Notes: generated by a model from the sequence alone, not told the origin. Shown: positions 1-6,398, counted from the first letter of the stretch. The stretch: DNA of 14,158 nucleotides from CAZMHL01 sp045605445 (GCA_045605445.1 JAZUPZ010000008.1:1-14158), one strand, 5' to 3'. Translations and numbers: made by a program.

Positions 1-1
1 A

Positions 2-622
2 CAAAGCCTCTACCAGATGTGTATGCGGTCAAGACAGCTTCACCGCACGGTTTTTGTAGAGCAGAAATATTGGGTTTTGAGAGAAGAGGAAACGGAACCC
101 TTTATTAAATTTACCCAAAATCAGTCAATCTCCGGGAGAAATGGCGATATCTCCGGGAGAAAAGAGGATAACTCCCAAAATAATCCCCCAAAGGAAAGAA
201 AGGAAAGAAAGGAAATAAAGGAAAGTAAAGAAAATAAAGAAAAAGAATGTGCCGGGGTGATTGAGTATCTCAATCAGAAAGCCGGCACAGATTTCGCCCT
301 TTCGGGCAAAGATTATTTATATTATATCAAGAAAAGATTTCTTGAAGGTTATAATACAGATGACTTTAAAAAAGTAATTGACAAAAAATGCGCCGACTGG
401 AAGGGAACGGATTTTGCTCAGTATTTAAGACCTCAGACCCTTTTTGGTGACAAGTTTGAAATTTATGTAAAGGAAAAGCAAATGTCAGAAACAGGCGGTT
501 TTAAAAAGCCTGTTAAGCCAACCAGGTTTACAAACTTTGAGGAAAGACGTTCAGACCTTGACCTTGCGGAAAAACAAAAGTTTGATGAAATGATTGCCTT
601 TGCAAAGGAGCTTGAAGGTTAA
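2..622 (+). CDS. Phage-type replication protein, conserved phage C-terminal domain (5' partial)
   Basis: The frame is open to the left edge. The first ATG at 17 has no Shine-Dalgarno sequence before it, so the true start probably lies outside the window. Three parts are visible, numbered from that ATG. Residues 1-40 end in a YWVLREEE-like stretch. Residues 45-78 are a low-complexity Lys/Glu linker. Residues about 80-152 are a compact domain (VIEYLNQKAGTDF ... KKVIDKKCADWKGTDF ... YLRPQTLFG) that I recognise as the conserved phage C-terminal domain found on replisome organisers and DnaD-like primosome proteins. Family members usually have an N-terminal winged-helix DNA-binding region, not seen here, so the gene may be cut by the window or truncated. 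A role in loading the replicative helicase at a phage origin is inferred from the family. No other phage gene is visible, which suggests a prophage boundary or remnant. Two 14-bp repeats inside the gene are listed separately. Confidence 0.72.
   Translation, partial: QSLYQMCMRSRQLHRTVFVEQKYWVLREEETEPFIKFTQNQSISGRNGDISGRKEDNSQNNPPKERKERKEIKESKENKEKECAGVIEYLNQKAGTDFALSGKDYLYYIKKRFLEGYNTDDFKKVIDKKCADWKGTDFAQYLRPQTLFGDKFEIYVKEKQMSETGGFKKPVKPTRFTNFEERRSDLDLAEKQKFDEMIAFAKELEG
128..162 (+). repeat. Two 14-bp direct repeats, each holding an 11-bp palindrome
   Basis: ATCTCCGGGAGAAA occurs at 128-141 and again at 149-162. Each copy contains the palindrome TCTCC-G-GGAGA. The two copies are 21 bp apart, close to two helical turns, and in frame they encode ISGR twice. 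An A-rich tract (about 189-247) follows. Placement inside a phage replication gene resembles initiator-internal origins (iterons then an AT-rich region), but two copies is few and the repeat may only reflect protein-level duplication. Confidence 0.5.
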
Positions 623-763
623 ATTATATTTTTTGTAAAGCAGTTCGGCAAAAACTCCCCTGATTCGACGATATTTTCTTTGGGATGAATCGGCAAAGAA
701 TTATTCTTTTTTCTGCCAATTGTGAAAAAAGGACGAAAATTATTCAATTTACTGTTTTTTCTT

Positions 764-792
764 TTGCAAAATACGAATAAGTGTGGTACAAT
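764..792 (+). promoter_or_regulatory. Sigma-A type promoter for the regulator/ftsEX cluster
   Basis: TTGCAA at 764-769 and TACAAT at 787-792 are separated by 17 nt. The predicted transcript start near 799 gives a leader of about 100 nt before the ATG at 900. The rest of the 623-763 gap shows no gene. Confidence 0.65.
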
Positions 793-811
793 TATTATGT
801 ATTGTTATGTT

Positions 812-872
812 TGCCCGCAGATTTGGAGTAAAAAGCGCCTTTTTCAAGGGCTTTGGGCTGGAAAAACGGGCA
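812..872 (+). promoter_or_regulatory. Foldable 5' leader of the regulator/ftsEX transcript
   Basis: The leader can form a nested structure. TGCCCG (812-817) pairs with CGGGCA (867-872). Inside it, AAAGC (832-836) pairs with GCTTT (850-854) and CCTT (838-841) pairs with AAGG (846-849) around a TTTC loop, with one bulged G. There is no U-tract, so this is not a terminator. I do not recognise a known riboswitch class. Confidence 0.3.
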
Positions 873-899
873 GGCAAAAGGCATTCGGGAGGATTGAAA

Positions 900-1931
900 A
901 TGTCAATTTCGTTATATCAGAAGTTTCTTGACGAGATATCGGGCAGTTTAAAAGAACTGGTGGGAATTTATAATTCAAGCGGAGTTATTACCGCCTGCAC
1001 CGACAAAGACCTTATAGGCAAAAAAATTGCAAAGGCGGAGTTTCGCCATCTGTCCTACGAGCTTGATTTTGATAAAACCGATAAGTATACTCTGTTTACC
1101 GAGGCTGATACCGACAGGAAAACAGCCGGCATATTCATGGCGTCGTTAAAGGCGTTCAAGGCGGCAAACAGAGAGTTTGACGATGAAGAATATTTCTTTC
1201 AGCAGCTTATAAACGCAAAGGTTGAAAACAGAGCCTGGAAGGCTCAGTGCCTGGGAATAGAAGACGAGGTTTTAAGAGTTGTTTTTGTAATAAAGGTTAC
1301 AAACAAAAACATTGTAGATGCAATGACCATAATAAGAGCGGTTGCCCCCGTTCGTGAAGGCGACCATCTTTTCCCGAATGAAACGGGAGAGCTTGTTTTT
1401 GTAAGAAACTGTAAAACAGAGCCCTCAAACTCAAAGCTTACGGGAATTGCTTCTTTAATTTCAACGGGGCTTTCAAACGAGCTTATGGAGCAGCCCTCCA
1501 TAGGAATAGGCTGTATAAGCACAAAGCTTGAAACCGTAAGCGAATCGTATATAACCGCAAAGGCGGCTTTAGATGTTGGCGAAACCTTTGAGTCGAGAAG
1601 CAGAATTTATTCTCATATGAACCTTGGAATAAGCCGTTTGGTTACAGCTATTCCGATTCACAAGTGCAAAACCTTTTTAAGCGAGGTTTTAAGCGACGAT
1701 GTTCTTCACGAGCTCGATAACGACACTATTAACACGGTTCAGAAGTTCTTTGACTACGACCTTAATATTTCTCTCGCCGCAAGAGAGCTTTATATTCACA
1801 GAAACACGCTTGTTTACAGGCTTGACAGAGTTCAGGCGCTTACAGGCCTTGATGTAAGAAAATTCGACGATGCGCTTTTGTTTAAAATTGCGCTTCTTAT
1901 CCAGAAACACCTGAAGGCTTCAAGAAGATAG
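900..1931 (+). CDS. PucR/CdaR-like helix-turn-helix transcriptional regulator
   Basis: The 343-residue protein starts at the ATG at 900, preceded by GGGAGGA (888-894 region). An in-frame GTG at 783 would add residues but overlaps the promoter's -10 region, so I reject it. Residues about 283-340 (FFDYDLNISLAARELYIHRNTLVYRLDRVQALTGLDVRKFDDALLFKIAL in the sequence) form the C-terminal HTH typical of PucR and CdaR regulators, with the family-typical HRNT.YRL core at 300-308. Residues about 110-240 fit the weakly conserved GGDEF-like middle domain of CdaR proteins. The family senses small metabolites such as sugar diacids or purine products; the ligand here is unknown. The gene ends 16 nt before ftsE and is probably co-transcribed with it. 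It may regulate its own operon or respond to envelope state; that is inference. Confidence 0.8.
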   Translation: MSISLYQKFLDEISGSLKELVGIYNSSGVITACTDKDLIGKKIAKAEFRHLSYELDFDKTDKYTLFTEADTDRKTAGIFMASLKAFKAANREFDDEEYFFQQLINAKVENRAWKAQCLGIEDEVLRVVFVIKVTNKNIVDAMTIIRAVAPVREGDHLFPNETGELVFVRNCKTEPSNSKLTGIASLISTGLSNELMEQPSIGIGCISTKLETVSESYITAKAALDVGETFESRSRIYSHMNLGISRLVTAIPIHKCKTFLSEVLSDDVLHELDNDTINTVQKFFDYDLNISLAARELYIHRNTLVYRLDRVQALTGLDVRKFDDALLFKIALLIQKHLKASRR

Positions 1932-1947
1932 GAAATGAGGTACATAT

Positions 1948-2634
1948 ATGGTAATAGCCAGAAATGTAGGTAAGGTTTACGAGGAGGGCAACAGAGTTCT
2001 CCACGACGTTAATTTTATGATTGAAAAAGGCGAGTTTGTCTTTTTGGTAGGAGCGTCGGGCGCAGGTAAATCAACCCTTATAAAAATGTTTTTAAGAGAA
2101 ACGGTTCCAACAGAGGGGCAGTTTGTTGTCGACGATGTTGACATAAGCACCTTAAAGAGAAGGGAAATTCCGATGTTTCGAAGAAATCTGGGCGTTGTTT
2201 TCCAGGATTTCAGACTTTTAGAGGACAAAACCGTTTACGAAAACGTTGAATTTGCAATGATAGTAGTGGGAATTCCTTCAAAAACAAGAAGAAAAAGAAT
2301 TCCCGAAATTTTAAATCAGGTAGGGCTTTCCGAAAGGGCAAAGGCTTATCCTTCCCAGCTTTCGGGCGGCGAAAAACAGAGGGTTGCAATTGCAAGAGCA
2401 ATTGCCAACAACCCCAAAATGCTCGTTGCCGACGAGCCTACGGGAAATCTTGACCCCGAAACGGCAAACGGAATTATGAGCCTTCTCGAAGACATAAACA
2501 AAAGAGGAACAACTCTCGTTGTGGCAACTCATGCAAAGGACATTGTTGATAAAATGCAGAAAAGAGTTATTGCAATAGAAGACGGCGCCATCGTAAGGGA
2601 TGAAGAGAAAGGATCGTACGGCTATGAGGTTTGA
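1948..2634 (+). CDS. ftsE: Cell-division ABC transporter ATP-binding protein FtsE
   Basis: This 228-residue ABC ATPase has all nucleotide-binding motifs: Walker A GASGAGKST (35-43), Q-loop Gln86, signature LSGGE (138-142), Walker B LVADEP (159-164) with catalytic Glu163, and switch His195. Its length and the opening phrase (IEKGEFVFLVG before Walker A) match FtsE rather than a nutrient importer ATPase. FtsE binds FtsX at the inner face of the membrane and uses ATP to switch on a peptidoglycan hydrolase outside the cell during division or elongation. The identity is reinforced by the next two genes, FtsX and a secreted coiled-coil M23 protein, which is the usual FtsEX-hydrolase arrangement. 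The start at 1948 has ATGAGG 7-12 nt upstream. The 3' end overlaps ftsX by 11 nt, implying translational coupling. Confidence 0.93.
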   Translation: MVIARNVGKVYEEGNRVLHDVNFMIEKGEFVFLVGASGAGKSTLIKMFLRETVPTEGQFVVDDVDISTLKRREIPMFRRNLGVVFQDFRLLEDKTVYENVEFAMIVVGIPSKTRRKRIPEILNQVGLSERAKAYPSQLSGGEKQRVAIARAIANNPKMLVADEPTGNLDPETANGIMSLLEDINKRGTTLVVATHAKDIVDKMQKRVIAIEDGAIVRDEEKGSYGYEV

Positions 2635-3505
2635 TGCAATTCGTTATTATATAAAAGAGGCAATCAAGTGTGTAAAGAAAAACCGTCTTACAACAATAGC
2701 TTCTGTGGGAACAACGGTGGCAACCCTGCTTATCCTGGGCGTTGTTATGGCGTTAACCCTTAATATAAACTCTTTTGCTCAGCAGTTTTCAAGAAACTGC
2801 GAAATTCAGGTTTTCATAAGCGACAGTCTCGACGAGGCGGGCTATGATAAAATCGGCGAGCAGATTAAGAAAATTCAGTATGTTGAAGGCGTTGAGAAAT
2901 ACACCAAGAAACAAATTTTCGAAGAAATGAAGGTAAAGCTTAAGGAAAAGGCAGAAATTCTTGAAGGTCTTGAAGAGGACAACCCCTTCAGAAATTCCTT
3001 TAAGGTTACTCTTACCGACCTTTCCAAAACCTCTCAGGTTGCAGAAAAAATAACCAAAATAAAGGGCGTTGAAAATATAACCGATTTTCAGGAAGCCGCA
3101 GGCTATGTGGTTAAAATGGTAAACACTATAAGAAACGTAAGCTTCTGGCTTCTGGTTATTTTGTGCATCGTTTCAGCCTTTATTATTTCAAACGCCGTTA
3201 AGGTTTCCGTTTATTCAAGAAGAAAAGAAATAAATATTATGAAATATATCGGCGCAACCGACTGGTTCATAAGATGGCCCTTTATAATCGAGGGTGTAAT
3301 AATCGGAATTTACGGGGCTCTTATAACCTTTGTAATCGAATGGATTGTTTATGCAAGAGTTTATGCAAGCTTTAATTTCTTAAACTTTGAAATGATTCCC
3401 TTCGGCTCAATTGCAGGCACTATAATAGGCATTTTCCTTGCAGTTGGTGCGGTTATCGGCGCAATAGGAAGTATAATTTCAATAAGAAAGCATCTTAAGG
3501 TGTAA
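2624..3505 (+). CDS. ftsX: Cell-division protein FtsX, permease-like subunit
   Basis: The 293-residue start at 2624 is chosen because AGAAAGGA lies about 12 nt upstream and the product begins MRFDAIRYYIKEA, as FtsX proteins do. An ATG at 2600 would add eight charged residues and lies deeper inside ftsE. The topology is that of FtsX: a first membrane helix at about 25-46, a large extracellular loop at about 50-165, then three helices at about 173-193, 219-245 and 263-285. The motif SVYSRRKEINIMKYIGATDWFIRWPFIIEG (196-224 region) is the conserved FtsX cytoplasmic/coupling segment. The extracellular loop is the part known in other bacteria to contact the coiled coil of the partner hydrolase. FtsX does not transport a substrate; it passes the ATPase cycle of FtsE across the membrane. 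The stop is followed at once by GGAGG serving the next gene. Confidence 0.93.
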   Translation: MRFDAIRYYIKEAIKCVKKNRLTTIASVGTTVATLLILGVVMALTLNINSFAQQFSRNCEIQVFISDSLDEAGYDKIGEQIKKIQYVEGVEKYTKKQIFEEMKVKLKEKAEILEGLEEDNPFRNSFKVTLTDLSKTSQVAEKITKIKGVENITDFQEAAGYVVKMVNTIRNVSFWLLVILCIVSAFIISNAVKVSVYSRRKEINIMKYIGATDWFIRWPFIIEGVIIGIYGALITFVIEWIVYARVYASFNFLNFEMIPFGSIAGTIIGIFLAVGAVIGAIGSIISIRKHLKV

Positions 3506-3518
3506 GGAGGTAAAGGGA

Positions 3519-4685
3519 ATGAGTAAAAAAGTAACGTCCTTTGTGGCGGTAATCCTTCTTGTTTGCTTCCTGTTCGTTTTCGCTTTTTCCTTTCTCAGCC
3601 CTTTTATAGCTCAGGCAACCTCAACCCAGGATAAAATCAACGAGAAAACCCAGGAGAAAAAAGAGCTTCAGGAGAAAATCGATGCCAAGGAAGAGGAAAA
3701 GGAAATAACCCTTGCCAAAAAACAGGAAATCGAAGAAGATATAACAAGGGTTCAGGGCGAAATTGACAAAATTCAGGTTGAAATTGACGATCTTAACGGC
3801 AAAATTTCCGTTAAGGAAAAAGAACTGAAGGATGCGGAAGAAAAATCCGTAAAGCAATACGGGGCAATGAAAACCCGTCTTCGTGTTATGTATGAAGACA
3901 ATTCAACTTCTTATATAACAATGATTTTCAGCAATGAAAATATAAACGATATTCTTTCTTATATAGAAATAATAAAACAGCTTTTGAGCTATGATAATAA
4001 TATGTATAACAACCTTGTTGCAACAAAGGAAAAAATTGCAACAATAAAGGAAGGCCTTGAAAAAGACAGGGAAACGGTTGTTGCAAAGCAGAACGTTCAG
4101 AAGGAGAAAAAAGCCGAGCTGGACGTTAAAAACGAAGAGCTTCAGGTTATTGTTGACGGAATAAACAACGATATTGAAAAATATAAAGAGGCTTACGCTC
4201 AGGCGGAAAAGGAAGAAGCGGCTCTTAAAAAATCTCTCTCAGCAGAGCTTTCAAAAGGCCCCGAAACACCGTCGGGGGCTCCGGCAAATTATACCGGCGG
4301 TAAGCTTACCTGGCCTGCTCCCGGCTATTACACCATTACCAGTGAATATGGCTACAGACATCATCCCACCCTCGGGGTTTACAAGCTCCATACGGGTATG
4401 GATATCGGAGTTCCCTCCGGCTCAAAAATTGTTGCGGCGGCTTCGGGAAAGGTTATAAAGGCGCAGTATAACGTTGCCTACGGCTATTATATAGTAATCG
4501 ACCACGGCAGCGGACTTAGTACCCTTTATGCTCATAACTCAAAGCTTCTTGTTTCCGCAGGTCAGAGCGTTTCCGCAGGTCAGCACATTGCAAACTCGGG
4601 AAACACGGGCTATTCAACAGGTCCTCACTGTCATTTTGAGGTTATGGTTAACGGAAGCACAACCAATCCGAGGAATTATTTCTAA
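3519..4685 (+). CDS. Secreted coiled-coil M23 peptidoglycan endopeptidase, FtsEX partner
   Basis: The 388-residue protein begins 8 nt after a GGAGG site. Residues 1-33 look like a signal peptide with a hydrophobic core at 7-30 and AQA before the likely cleavage point. Residues about 35-125 and 165-245 are long Lys/Glu-rich coiled coils, as in PcsB, CwlO and EnvC. The C-terminal domain (about 285-388) is an M23/LytM metallopeptidase. All expected zinc and catalytic residues are present: His291 and Asp295 (HTGMD), His339 (YAH), and His370/His372 (HCHFE). It should therefore be enzymatically active, unlike EnvC, whose LytM domain is degenerate. It probably cleaves peptide cross-links in the wall when the coiled coil is engaged by FtsX; this partnership is inferred from gene order and architecture. 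The gene is followed by a terminator at 4723-4749. Confidence 0.88.
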   Translation: MSKKVTSFVAVILLVCFLFVFAFSFLSPFIAQATSTQDKINEKTQEKKELQEKIDAKEEEKEITLAKKQEIEEDITRVQGEIDKIQVEIDDLNGKISVKEKELKDAEEKSVKQYGAMKTRLRVMYEDNSTSYITMIFSNENINDILSYIEIIKQLLSYDNNMYNNLVATKEKIATIKEGLEKDRETVVAKQNVQKEKKAELDVKNEELQVIVDGINNDIEKYKEAYAQAEKEEAALKKSLSAELSKGPETPSGAPANYTGGKLTWPAPGYYTITSEYGYRHHPTLGVYKLHTGMDIGVPSGSKIVAAASGKVIKAQYNVAYGYYIVIDHGSGLSTLYAHNSKLLVSAGQSVSAGQHIANSGNTGYSTGPHCHFEVMVNGSTTNPRNYF

Positions 4686-4722
4686 AATAAAGCTATAAAT
4701 TATAATAGATATAAATTTCTGC

Positions 4723-4749
4723 AAAAAGCGGGCTTTGTCCCGTTTTTTG
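4723..4749 (+). terminator. Rho-independent terminator after the M23 gene
   Basis: AAAAAGCGGG, loop CTTTGT, then CCCGTTTTTT. The GC core is short (CGGG/CCCG) but is extended by A-U pairs and followed by a T-run. It probably only partly separates the M23 gene from the S41 protease 21 nt further on. Confidence 0.6.
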
Positions 4750-4770
4750 TTTCTGAAAAAGAGGTAAAAA

Positions 4771-5907
4771 ATGGACGGTAAAAAAATAAATCAGCTGGTT
4801 AAATATATCGCTGTTGCCCTGGTTTCCGTTGCGGCAACAATCGGCGTTATGTATGTAAAAAATTACGACGATATCTACCTGAAACAGCTTATAAAATCCG
4901 AATTTTACGGCGAAATCGATGATAAGGCTCTTGAAAGCGCCGCAAGAAAAGGAATGGTTGAAGCCCTTGGCGATAAGTATACTTATTATATCGACGAGGA
5001 GGAGGGCTTTGAAAACTTTACGGGTCAGGCGACGGGGAACTATTGCGGAATAGGCATAACAATAACTCTTGACGAAAATTCAGACATCGTTGTTAAATAT
5101 GTAGTGCCCGATGCTCCTGCCGATAAGGCGGGAATGCTTGCAGGCGACCTTATTGTTAAAGTAGACGGAAAAAGCACCGAAGGTCTTTCAACAGAAGACG
5201 TTTCAAACCTTGTAAAAGGGGAAAGAGGCGAGGAGGTTGAAATAACCGTTTCAAGAAACGGCGGGGAAATTGTTTTAAAGCCCGTAAGAGATAATATAAG
5301 CGCAACAAGCATAACCTCGAAAACCTTCGGAGATATAGGCTATGTTCATATGAGCAGCTTCGACGATGATGCCCATCTTGAAATGAAAAACCATATCGGC
5401 AAAATGGGCGACATAAAAGGCCTTGTGATTGATTTAAGGGATAACCCCGGCGGACTTCTTTCAACAGCGGTAAATACCCTTGATATGTTTATAAACGAAG
5501 GAAAATTCATTGTTATAAAATATAAAAACGGCGAGGTTGAAGAGTCAATCGATGCAAGCGGTAAGCAAATTTATAAAATGCCTGTAGTGATTCTTACAAA
5601 CGAAAACAGTGCCTCCGCCTCCGAGCTCTTTACGGCGGCAATGAAGGAAAACGAAAGAGCAATCTCGGTGGGAACAACAACCTACGGCAAGGGCTCCGTT
5701 CAGAGAAGCTATCCTCTTGGTAACGATACGGGCATTAACCTTACGGTGGGCAGATTCTTCTCCCCAAAGGGCAATGCAATAAACGAGGTCGGCGTTTCAC
5801 CCGATGTGAAAATTTTAAATCCTTCGGCGTATAATAACATAAGCGTGCTCTCAATTCCCGAGGGCGAAGACCTTCAGCTTCTGGAGGCTTTGAAGCAGTT
5901 TAAATAA
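4771..5907 (+). CDS. Membrane-anchored S41 C-terminal processing protease, CtpA/CtpB-like
   Basis: The 378-residue protein has one N-terminal membrane helix (about 11-29), a short helical segment, a PDZ domain (about 92-165, starting GIGITITLDENSDIVV) and the S41 catalytic core. The dyad can be assigned by spacing: Ser282 in NENSASASE, Lys307 in YGKGSVQ and Gln311, giving the 25 and 4 residue gaps known from CtpB and Prc. DLRDNPGGLL (221-230) is a further family signature. Such proteases cut exported substrates from their C-terminus under PDZ control. Partners include spore-signalling proteins and cell-wall hydrolases, and the position next to an FtsEX-M23 cluster suggests it trims or limits an envelope hydrolase. 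That substrate is inference. AGAGG lies 6-11 nt before the ATG. Confidence 0.9.
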   Translation: MDGKKINQLVKYIAVALVSVAATIGVMYVKNYDDIYLKQLIKSEFYGEIDDKALESAARKGMVEALGDKYTYYIDEEEGFENFTGQATGNYCGIGITITLDENSDIVVKYVVPDAPADKAGMLAGDLIVKVDGKSTEGLSTEDVSNLVKGERGEEVEITVSRNGGEIVLKPVRDNISATSITSKTFGDIGYVHMSSFDDDAHLEMKNHIGKMGDIKGLVIDLRDNPGGLLSTAVNTLDMFINEGKFIVIKYKNGEVEESIDASGKQIYKMPVVILTNENSASASELFTAAMKENERAISVGTTTYGKGSVQRSYPLGNDTGINLTVGRFFSPKGNAINEVGVSPDVKILNPSAYNNISVLSIPEGEDLQLLEALKQFK

Positions 5908-5933
5908 AAAAATAAAAAAAATTAAAAAAAGTA

Positions 5934-5962
5934 TTGACTTTTAAAGTCTTTTGTAGTAAAAT
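5934..5962 (+). promoter_or_regulatory. Promoter of the tRNA-Thr/tRNA-Tyr unit
   Basis: TTGACT (5934-5939) and TAAAAT (5957-5962) are spaced by 17 nt, in an A/T-rich stretch after the protease stop codon. The perfect inverted repeat GACTTT-T-AAAGTC (5936-5948) overlaps the -35 element, and a second one, AACTTT-A-AAAGTT (5978-5990), lies just downstream of the predicted start. Confidence 0.7.
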
Positions 5963-5997
5963 ACATTTTGTGACTTGAACTTTAAAAGTTAATATTA

Positions 5998-6073
5998 GCT
6001 GGTGTAGCTCAATTGGTAGAGCAGCTGATTTGTAATCAGCAGGTCGCGGGTTCGAGTCCCATCACCAGCTCCA
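5998..6073 (+). tRNA. tRNA-Thr (anticodon TGT)
   Basis: Cloverleaf read by eye. The acceptor stem is GCTGGTG (5998-6004) with CACCAGC (6063-6069), discriminator T, and an encoded CCA (6071-6073). The D arm GCTC/GAGC flanks AATTGGTA. The anticodon stem GCTGA/TCAGC encloses TT-TGT-AA with anticodon at 6031-6033, reading ACA. The T loop is TTCGAGT. The T stem GCGGG/CCCAT shows a C-A mismatch at its second pair and a G-T at its first. It is separated from the next tRNA by only 3 nt. Confidence 0.96.
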
Positions 6074-6076
6074 TAT

Positions 6077-6161
6077 GGGGAGGTTCCCGAGTGGCCAAAG
6101 GGGACAGACTGTAAATCTGCTGCATCTTGCTTCGGTGGTTCGAATCCACCCCTCCCCACCA
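6077..6161 (+). tRNA. tRNA-Tyr (anticodon GTA)
   Basis: The acceptor stem is GGGGAGG (6077-6083) with CCTCCCC (6151-6157), discriminator A and an encoded CCA (6159-6161). The anticodon loop is CTGTAAA with GTA at 6111-6113. The long variable arm (about TGCATCTTGCTTCG) is as expected for a class II bacterial tRNA-Tyr, and the T arm GGTGG-TTCGAAT-CCACC is perfect. The outermost anticodon-stem pair is A-C. It forms one transcription unit with tRNA-Thr. Confidence 0.96.
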
Positions 6162-6198
6162 AACAAAAAGACACCTGAAGGGTGTCTTTTTTGTTTGG
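6159..6198 (+). terminator. Strong intrinsic terminator of the tRNA unit
   Basis: AAACAAAAAGACACC (6161-6175) pairs with GGTGTCTTTTTTGTTT (6181-6196) around a TGAAG loop, with one extra T. The T-run lies within the 3' arm. The stem is nearly symmetrical, so it could also end transcription arriving from the right, although no minus-strand gene is seen there. Confidence 0.85.
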
Positions 6199-6202
6199 TG
6201 GA

Positions 6203-6370
6203 ATGAAGCGTTCCTTTGGAACATTAAGTAGCCTTCGGCTATGAAGACGCTTACGCTAATGAAGTGTTGCTTCGCAACATTTCGGAACGCTTTGCTTCAT
6301 AAATTCGCAAAGCGAATTTGCATCATAGTGGCAAAGCCACTGCTTCATATTTGCAATGCAAATGCTTCAT
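6203..6370. repeat. Head-to-head array of short hairpins with ATGAAG linkers
   Basis: Seven short inverted repeats lie end to end: 6210-6222 (GTTCC/GGAAC), 6229-6241 (TAGCC/GGCTA), 6245-6257 (AGaCG/CGCT, imperfect), 6265-6279 (TGTTGC/GCAACA), 6301-6319 (8-bp stem), 6327-6341 (AGTGGC/GCCACT) and 6349-6363 (ATTTGC/GCAAAT). Loops are 3 nt (TTT, TTC, AAA or AAT) except the imperfect third. Stems all differ in sequence, but the linkers are constant: ATGAAG (or ATTAAG) in the left half, and its reverse complement CTTCAT (or ATCAT) in the right half, switching near 6283. A segment at 6284-6290 is complementary to 6208-6214 in the first hairpin. The array sits between the tRNA terminator and the promoter of the four-helix-bundle gene, so it is not inside that gene's predicted transcript. 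Variable stems and no spacers exclude CRISPR. Confidence 0.85.
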
Positions 6371-6398
6371 TTACAAACTGTAAAGTTTATGTTATACT
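6370..6398 (+). promoter_or_regulatory. Promoter of the four-helix-bundle gene
   Basis: TTTACA (6370-6375) and TATACT (6393-6398) are spaced by 17 nt; an alternative -10 TATAAT is at 6398-6403. The spacer carries the inverted repeat AAACT-GTAA-AGTTT (6375-6388). The predicted leader is short, about 16 nt, with AAGTAGGTG as the ribosome-binding site. Confidence 0.6.

Noticed and set aside
623..763. Terminator after the phage-type gene
   Set aside because: Only weak A/T pairing (AAGAA-TTA-TTCTT with T-run) and a CGGCAAA direct repeat are present; support is too thin to call.
783..899. GTG start extending the PucR-like protein by 39 residues
   Set aside because: The GTG overlaps the -10 element of a clear promoter, and the ATG at 900 has GGGAGGA at the right distance.
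2600..2623. Upstream ATG for FtsX at 2600
   Set aside because: It adds charged residues not typical of FtsX and lacks a better ribosome-binding site than the ATG at 2624.
6036..6224. Minus-strand ORF of 62 codons across the tRNA genes
   Set aside because: It is the antisense of the two tRNAs and their terminator; the GVDSNHRS-type product is a well-known annotation artefact.
6203..6370. CRISPR array
   Set aside because: Repeated units are 6-8 nt linkers, stems are self-complementary, there are no unique spacers of even length, and no cas genes are present.
6203..6370. REP/BIME elements with a RAYT transposase
   Set aside because: REP palindromes are conserved in sequence, whereas these stems vary, and the adjacent protein has no HUH transposase motif.
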